Program-made: the position numbers and the translations under genes
DNA from: Roseovarius sp. MMSF_3281
Lineage (GTDB): Bacteria; Pseudomonadota; Alphaproteobacteria; Rhodobacterales; Rhodobacteraceae
Reading direction: 5' to 3'
Assembly (NCBI RefSeq): GCF_030733685.1
Contig: NZ_JASHIM010000002.1
Coordinates: 186,001 to 250,000 of the forward strand
Length of the DNA: 64,000 nt
The notes under the pieces: generated by a model
Seen by the model: only the letters and a program-made list of their open reading frames with translations
Databases searched by the model: none
Told to the model about the DNA's origin: nothing
In this document: in pieces, positions 59,192-64,000 of the stretch
Position numbering within the stretch: position 1 is the first letter of the stretch
Layout: every line of letters starts with the position of its first letter

Positions 59192-61903
59192 TTAGCTCAG
59201 GCGCCCGTGACAGTGCTTGAACTTCTTGCCCGAGCCACAGGGGCAGGGCTCGTTCCGGCCGGGGTTGCCCCAAGTGGAGGGGTCATTTTCGTCAAAGCCT
59301 TCGGCGGCACCTTCGGGGGTGGGTTCGGCCACCTTGCTGCCGGGTTGGCGGGCCTTGGCGGCTTCTTCCATCTGGGCGCGCTGTTCCTGCATCTGGGCCA
59401 GCATGGCCTGCTGTTCTTCCTCGGTCATGGGCCGGATTTGCGACAGGCGTTGCGTGACGTCCTGGCGCAGGCTGTCCAGCATGGATTCGAACAGTTGGAA
59501 GGCCTCGTTCTTGTATTCATTGAGCGGATCGCGCTGTGCATACCCCCGGAAGCCCACGACGCTGCGCAGGTGCTCCAGCGTCAAAAGGTGTTCGCGCCAT
59601 TTCTGGTCGATGGTCTGCAGCAGGATCTGCTTTTCGATGGCGCGCATGTTTTCGGGGCCGAAGGCGGCGGCCTTCTGGGCCATCATGTCATCGGCGGCGT
59701 TTTCCAGACGCTCGGCGATGTCGTCGTCATCGACGCCTTCCTCATCGGCCCAGTCCTGAATCGGCAGCTCCATGTTCAACTGTTCGACCACGGCCGCTTG
59801 AAGACCCTCGGTATTCCATTGGTCGGCATAGGTCTTGGGCGGCATGTATTGTTCGATCAGGTCGTCGATCACCTCGCCGCGCATATCCTGCACGATTTCC
59901 GACAGGTCATCGGCCTTCATGATGTCCAGGCGCTGGTTGAAGATCACCTTGCGCTGTTCGTTCATCACGTCGTCGAACTTCAACAACTGCTTGCGGATGT
60001 CAAAGTTGCGGCCTTCCACCTTGGCCTGCGCGCGTTCCAGCGATTTGTTGACCCATGGGTGAACGATGGCCTCGCCTTCCTTCATGCCCAGCGTCGACAG
60101 CACTTTTTCCAGTCGCTCCGAGCCGAAGATGCGCATCAGGTCATCGTCCAGCGACAGGAAAAACGCCGACCGGCCCGGGTCGCCCTGACGGCCCGAACGG
60201 CCGCGCAGCTGGTTGTCGATGCGGCGGCTTTCATGGCGTTCGGTGGCCAGAACGAAAAGGCCCCCGGCCTCTTTCACGGCGTCCTCGTCCTTGGCGTGCT
60301 CGGCTTCGATCTTTTCCCGGATCTCTTCGGGGTCGCCGTCGGGGGCGGCCTCCAGCGCTTCCATGACCTTGAAATCGGCATTGCCGCCCAGTTTGATGTC
60401 GGTGCCGCGCCCGGCCATGTTGGTGGCGATGGTCACCGCGCCCAGCTTCCCGGCATCGGCGACGATCTGCGCCTCTTGTTCGTGCTGGCGGGCGTTCAAC
60501 ACGTTGTGCTTGATCCCTGCCTTGGTCAAAAGCTGGCTCAGCGCCTCGGATTTCTCGATCGAGGTGGTGCCGACAAGGATAGGTTGGCCTTTTTCATGCG
60601 CTTCGCGAATCGACTCGACGATGGCGTCGAACTTTTCCTGCACGGTGCGGTAAACGGCGTCGTCTTCGTCAATCCGGGCAATCGGCTTGTTGGTGGGCAC
60701 CTCGACCACGCCGAGGCCGTAGATCTCGGCAAATTCCTCGGCCTCGGTCGAGGCCGTGCCGGTCATGCCCGAAAGCTTTTCATACAGGCGGAAATAGTTC
60801 TGGAAGGTGACCTGCGCCAAGGTCACGTTCTCGGGCTTGATCTCACAGCCTTCCTTGGCCTCGATGGCCTGGTGCAGGCCTTCGGACAGGCGCCGCCCGG
60901 CCATCATCCGACCGGTGAATTCGTCGATCAGCATCACCTCGCCGTCGCGAACGATGTAATCGCGGTCCTTCAGGAAAAGTTTATGCGCCCGCAGGCCTTG
61001 GTTGACGTGGTGCACGATGGTGGTGCTTTCCGGATCGTAAAGCGATTGCCCCTCGTCCAGAAGGCCGTTGGTGTGCAGCAATTCCTCAAGGTATTCGTTG
61101 CCTTCGTCGGTGAAGGTCACGCTTTTGGATTTTTCGTCAATCGTGTAGTGATCGTCGCCAAGCTCGGGGATAAGCTTGTCGATGGCGACATAAAGGTCGC
61201 TGCGGTCCTGCGCCGGGCCGGAAATGATCAGCGGCGTCCGCGCCTCGTCGATCAGGATGCTGTCGACCTCGTCGACGATGGCAAAATGATGTCCGCGCTG
61301 GCTCATTTCCTCAAGCGAGGATTTCATGTTGTCGCGCAGGTAATCGAAACCCAACTCGTTGTTGGTCGCATAGGTGATGTCGGCGGCATAGGCCTGTTGC
61401 TTTTCGTCATCGGGCTGCTGCGGATAGACGACACCGGTGGTCATGCCCAAGGCGCCGTATACCTTGCTCATCCATTCGGCGTCGCGGCGGGCAAGGTAAT
61501 CGTTGACTGTGACGATATGCACGCCCTTGCCGGTCAGGGCATTGAGGTAGGCGGGGAAAGTGGCGACAAGGGTTTTGCCCTCGCCGGTCTTCATCTCGGA
61601 AATATTGCCTTGGTGCAGGAAAATCCCGCCCATCAGCTGTACGTCGAAGGCCCGCAGGCCCAACGCCCGGCGTGCGCCCTCGCGGCAGTTGGCAAAGGCT
61701 TCGGGCAGGATGGCGTCAAGGTTTTCGCCGTTTTCGATCCGCGCCTTGAATTCGGCGGTTTTCTCGATCAGCCCCTCGTCGCTCAGGGACTCGTATTCGG
61801 GTTCCAATGCGTTGATCTTGGCGACCAGAGGGCGTGTCGCCTTGATCTTGCGGTCATTCGCGGTGCCGAAGATCTTCTTGGCGACGGTTCCAATACCCAA
61901 CAT
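59192..61903 (-). CDS. secA: Preprotein translocase ATPase SecA
   Basis: A 903-residue SecA, the usual length. The DEAD motor holds [17 protein letters not shown] (Walker A), the [19 protein letters not shown] segment and [18 protein letters not shown]. The C-terminus is the zinc finger [14 protein letters not shown] that binds SecB and lipids. It drives export through SecYEG. The ATG is at 61903 with a 191-bp divergent promoter gap to the parvulin gene. Confidence 0.98.
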   Translation of the reverse strand: MLGIGTVAKKIFGTANDRKIKATRPLVAKINALEPEYESLSDEGLIEKTAEFKARIENGENLDAILPEAFANCREGARRALGLRAFDVQLMGGIFLHQGNISEMKTGEGKTLVATFPAYLNALTGKGVHIVTVNDYLARRDAEWMSKVYGALGMTTGVVYPQQPDDEKQQAYAADITYATNNELGFDYLRDNMKSSLEEMSQRGHHFAIVDEVDSILIDEARTPLIISGPAQDRSDLYVAIDKLIPELGDDHYTIDEKSKSVTFTDEGNEYLEELLHTNGLLDEGQSLYDPESTTIVHHVNQGLRAHKLFLKDRDYIVRDGEVMLIDEFTGRMMAGRRLSEGLHQAIEAKEGCEIKPENVTLAQVTFQNYFRLYEKLSGMTGTASTEAEEFAEIYGLGVVEVPTNKPIARIDEDDAVYRTVQEKFDAIVESIREAHEKGQPILVGTTSIEKSEALSQLLTKAGIKHNVLNARQHEQEAQIVADAGKLGAVTIATNMAGRGTDIKLGGNADFKVMEALEAAPDGDPEEIREKIEAEHAKDEDAVKEAGGLFVLATERHESRRIDNQLRGRSGRQGDPGRSAFFLSLDDDLMRIFGSERLEKVLSTLGMKEGEAIVHPWVNKSLERAQAKVEGRNFDIRKQLLKFDDVMNEQRKVIFNQRLDIMKADDLSEIVQDMRGEVIDDLIEQYMPPKTYADQWNTEGLQAAVVEQLNMELPIQDWADEEGVDDDDIAERLENAADDMMAQKAAAFGPENMRAIEKQILLQTIDQKWREHLLTLEHLRSVVGFRGYAQRDPLNEYKNEAFQLFESMLDSLRQDVTQRLSQIRPMTEEEQQAMLAQMQEQRAQMEEAAKARQPGSKVAEPTPEGAAEGFDENDPSTWGNPGRNEPCPCGSGKKFKHCHGRLS

Positions 61904-62094
61904 GTGTTATCCGTTCCGGTCTTTTGCTTGTCCGTGAAAGGCAATTGCTTGCCCCGTCTGTCCTGCCACCCTAGAACGGGCAGGGAATGGCGGCTTTGCC
62001 TTGGCTTCAAGGCGATGTAAGGGGCCGCTGAATGAGTGTCAACGTCACGCGACGCCGCGTGGTGGCCACCACCGAACGCAAAGAAAGGTCTTTC

Positions 62095-62952
62095 ATGCTA
62101 CTCCGCACCTCGATTCTCTCTGCCATGGCGCTGGCTACGGGCCTGCTTACGGCGGCACCTGCTGCTGCGCAGGACACCCCCGACCCCGATGCCGTTGTCG
62201 CGACAGTGAACGGCACCGACATCACTCTGGGCCACATGATCGCCCTGCGCTCAAGCCTGCCGCAACAATACAACCAACTGCCCCCCGAAGTGCTGTTTGA
62301 CGGCCTGCTGGAACAGTTGGTGCAGCAAACCCTTCTGATGCAAAGCTTCGAAGGCGACCTGTCGCGCCAGAGCGAGCTTTTGATCGAAAACGAGCGCCGC
62401 GCCGTCGTCGCCGGTGAGGCCATCACCCGGGTCATGGGCACCGAGCCGGATTCCGAGGCCGTGCAAGCCGCTTATGACGAGAAATACGGCAACGCCGAGG
62501 AAGAAACCGAATACAAGGCCGCCCATATCCTTGTCGAAACCGAGGACGAGGCAAAGGCCCTGATCGAGGAACTGGAAGGCGGCGCCGATTTCGCGGCGCT
62601 GGCACAGGAAAACTCGATTGGGCCGTCGGCCTCGAACGGCGGCGATCTGGGCTGGTTCGGTGCCGGCACCATGGTCGAGCCGTTTTTCAATGCCGTTGCG
62701 GAACTTGAAACCGGCGAGGTGTCGGACCCGCTTGAGACGCAATTCGGCTGGCATGTGATCACCCTCAACGAGACACGCATCAAGGAACAGCCCGCGTTGG
62801 ACGACGTGCGCGCCGAACTGGAAGAACAACTGCGCCAGGCCGCCTTCGAAGAGCATGTCAAGAAACTGGAAGCGGACGGTGATGTCTCGCGCGCCGACAC
62901 CTCGGGCATTGATCCCTCTGCCATCAACGACATGACCCTTCTGGAGGATTGA
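62095..62952 (+). CDS. Periplasmic parvulin peptidyl-prolyl isomerase
   Basis: A 285-residue exported protein (signal MLLRTSILSAMALATGLLTAAPAAAQ). It has a SurA-like N-terminal helical part and a parvulin domain at about 140-235 (KAAHILVETEDEAKALI, GGDLGWFGAGTMVEPFFNAV, FGWHVITLNE). The family folds outer-membrane proteins in the periplasm. ATG 62095 follows AAAGAAAGG. It is three bases upstream of argJ but unlikely to share function. Confidence 0.93.
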   Translation: MLLRTSILSAMALATGLLTAAPAAAQDTPDPDAVVATVNGTDITLGHMIALRSSLPQQYNQLPPEVLFDGLLEQLVQQTLLMQSFEGDLSRQSELLIENERRAVVAGEAITRVMGTEPDSEAVQAAYDEKYGNAEEETEYKAAHILVETEDEAKALIEELEGGADFAALAQENSIGPSASNGGDLGWFGAGTMVEPFFNAVAELETGEVSDPLETQFGWHVITLNETRIKEQPALDDVRAELEEQLRQAAFEEHVKKLEADGDVSRADTSGIDPSAINDMTLLED

Positions 62953-62955
62953 TCC

Positions 62956-64000
62956 ATGGGTGCCACGCCGCCGCGTTCCCCCTTGGCCCCTGCGGCCTTT
63001 CCAGCATTGCCCGAGGTGGGCGGTCTTAGCCTGGCCACCATCGAGGCCGGCGTTCGCTACGAAGGCCGTACCGACGTGATGCTGGCGCGGCTGGCACCCG
63101 GAAGCGTGGTGGCCGGGGCCTTTACCCGCTCGGCCACCCGTTCGGCCAACGTGTTGGATTGCCAGGCCAAGATCGCCACGCATTCCGACGAGGGCGCGGC
63201 GATCATCGTCAATTCCGGCAATTCCAATGCCTTCACGGGCAAGGCCGGGGATGGCTCGGTTTCGGCGATTTGCGAGGCGGTGGCGAAAGCCACCGGCCTG
63301 CCCGCCTCGCGCGTTTTCACCTCGGCCACCGGGGTCATCGGCGAACGCCTGCCGCATGACCGGATCACCGGCAAGGTCAAGGATTTGACAGCGGCGCTCG
63401 GGTCCGCCTCGCTTGAGGATGCCGCCGCGGCCATCATGACAACCGATACCTTTCCCAAGGGCGCGGGCACCACCGTGCAGATCGACGGGCAACCCGTGCA
63501 TATCGCCGGCATCGCCAAGGGGTCGGGCATGATCGCTCCGGATATGGCCACGATGCTGGTCTATATCTTCACCGATGCCGCGATTGATCAGCCCACGCTG
63601 CAAACCATGGTTTCGGCGCTGAATGACAAGACCTTCAACTGCATCACCGTCGATAGCGATACCTCCACCTCCGACACGCTTCTGGTCGGGGCCACCGGGG
63701 CCTCGGGCATCCGCGTGACCGACATAAGCGTCGGCTTCATGGAAGGGCTGCGCAGCGTGATGTTGGATCTCGCGCATCAGGTCGTGCGTGATGGCGAAGG
63801 GGCCACCAAGTTCGTCGAGGTTTCGGTCACGGGCGCTGCCAGCGATGCCGATGCCCGCACCCATGCCCTTGCCATCGCCAACTCCCCGCTCGTCAAAACC
63901 GCCATTGCCGGCGAAGACCCCAACTGGGGCCGGGTGGTCATGGCCGTTGGCAAATCCGGCGCCAAGGCCGATCGCGATACCCTGTCGATCTGGTTCGGCG
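62956..64000 (+). CDS. argJ: Ornithine acetyltransferase / N-acetylglutamate synthase (3' end cut)
   Basis: The first 348 residues of ArgJ; the gene runs off the right edge. The self-cleavage site KGSGMIAPDMATMLVY with the nucleophilic Thr is near residue 190, and IIVNSGNSNAFTGKAGD and TSATGVIGE are earlier marks of the family. It makes N-acetylglutamate and recycles acetyl groups in arginine synthesis. The start ATG is three bases after the parvulin stop and may be coupled to it. Confidence 0.95.
   Translation, partial: MGATPPRSPLAPAAFPALPEVGGLSLATIEAGVRYEGRTDVMLARLAPGSVVAGAFTRSATRSANVLDCQAKIATHSDEGAAIIVNSGNSNAFTGKAGDGSVSAICEAVAKATGLPASRVFTSATGVIGERLPHDRITGKVKDLTAALGSASLEDAAAAIMTTDTFPKGAGTTVQIDGQPVHIAGIAKGSGMIAPDMATMLVYIFTDAAIDQPTLQTMVSALNDKTFNCITVDSDTSTSDTLLVGATGASGIRVTDISVGFMEGLRSVMLDLAHQVVRDGEGATKFVEVSVTGAASDADARTHALAIANSPLVKTAIAGEDPNWGRVVMAVGKSGAKADRDTLSIWFG

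Noticed and set aside
59165..62020. Very long open frame on the plus strand opposite secA
   Set aside because: It is the mirror of secA caused by GC-rich codon bias; it has no ribosome site, and its composition is low-complexity Val/Gly/Leu/His. SecA is certain.
1..64000. tRNA, rRNA, insertion sequence, prophage or toxin-antitoxin genes
   Set aside because: I looked for tRNA-like T-arms, transposase motifs, integrases and small toxin pairs and found none that hold up.

Overview
The window is GC-rich chromosomal DNA from an alphaproteobacterium, almost certainly a marine Rhodobacterales (Roseobacter-type) bacterium. The basis is gene content and order: the block rsmB / heparinase-like / purH / lspA / DUF3035 lipoprotein / paired M16 peptidases, a malyl-CoA lyase like Rhodobacter Mcl1, a DUF5928-type glycosyltransferase next to a sulfotransferase, a DgcN/DgcA D-glutamate module, and an Irr-type iron box. 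I see no rRNA, tRNA, transposase, integrase, phage genes or CRISPR array. The window looks like core and regional chromosome, not a recent island. Both ends cut a gene: a di-haem cytochrome on the left and argJ on the right.

Region 1 (1-13.7 kb) is a dense iron and haem supercluster, all on the minus strand. It holds a DUF1111 di-haem protein with an imelysin, an energising operon (secreted unknown-exbB-exbD-exbD-tonB), dps behind a perfect Irr-type palindrome, a hemP operon that also carries three uncharacterised proteins and a DUF1289 protein, and hmuS-hmuT-hmuU-hmuV-chaN-hmuQ. HmuQ keeps the Asn/Trp/His triad of IsdG-type haem oxygenases. The hemP and hmuS promoters share a 13-bp TCAAG-N4-TTGA element. 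No outer-membrane haem receptor lies in the window.

Region 2 (13.7-22.4 kb, minus) is envelope maintenance plus purine synthesis: two M16 peptidases, a DUF3035 lipoprotein, lspA, purH, a heparinase II/III-like protein and rsmB. Upstream of the heparinase gene are three striking CGTACGA palindromes. Region 3 (22.4-32.5 kb) has an SDHAF4-like DUF1674 protein, a TPP riboswitch driving thiM-thiE-thiD, an epimerase-like protein, a class II aldolase, a VOC protein, AMP nucleosidase, an HU protein, an XRE/cupin regulator divergent from azlCD, a DMT exporter and a HIT protein.

Region 4 (32.5-47.9 kb) has the DUF5928-type glycosyltransferase and the divergent sulfotransferase, adenosine-kinase-like pfkB with nth, a zinc-domain-less Ada-like protein, an OmpA lipoprotein, malyl-CoA lyase, an MFS transporter, the dgcN-dgcA-aminotransferase operon for D-amino acids, an SGNH hydrolase, DUF1244, msrB-msrA and another DMT transporter. 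Region 5 (47.9-55.6 kb) is a polyamine locus: potF-potG-potH-potI plus a PuuB-like oxidase on the minus strand, with an FCD-type GntR regulator and a class III aminotransferase divergent from it. Region 6 (55.6-64 kb) has radC, a PstS/OmpA fusion, an unknown membrane-anchored protein, secA, a parvulin and argJ.

Intergenic structure is rich: paired tandem hairpins at two places, a roughly 108-bp nested palindrome between two convergent genes, inverted copies of a gene-flanking repeat, and several good terminators and operator-like palindromes.
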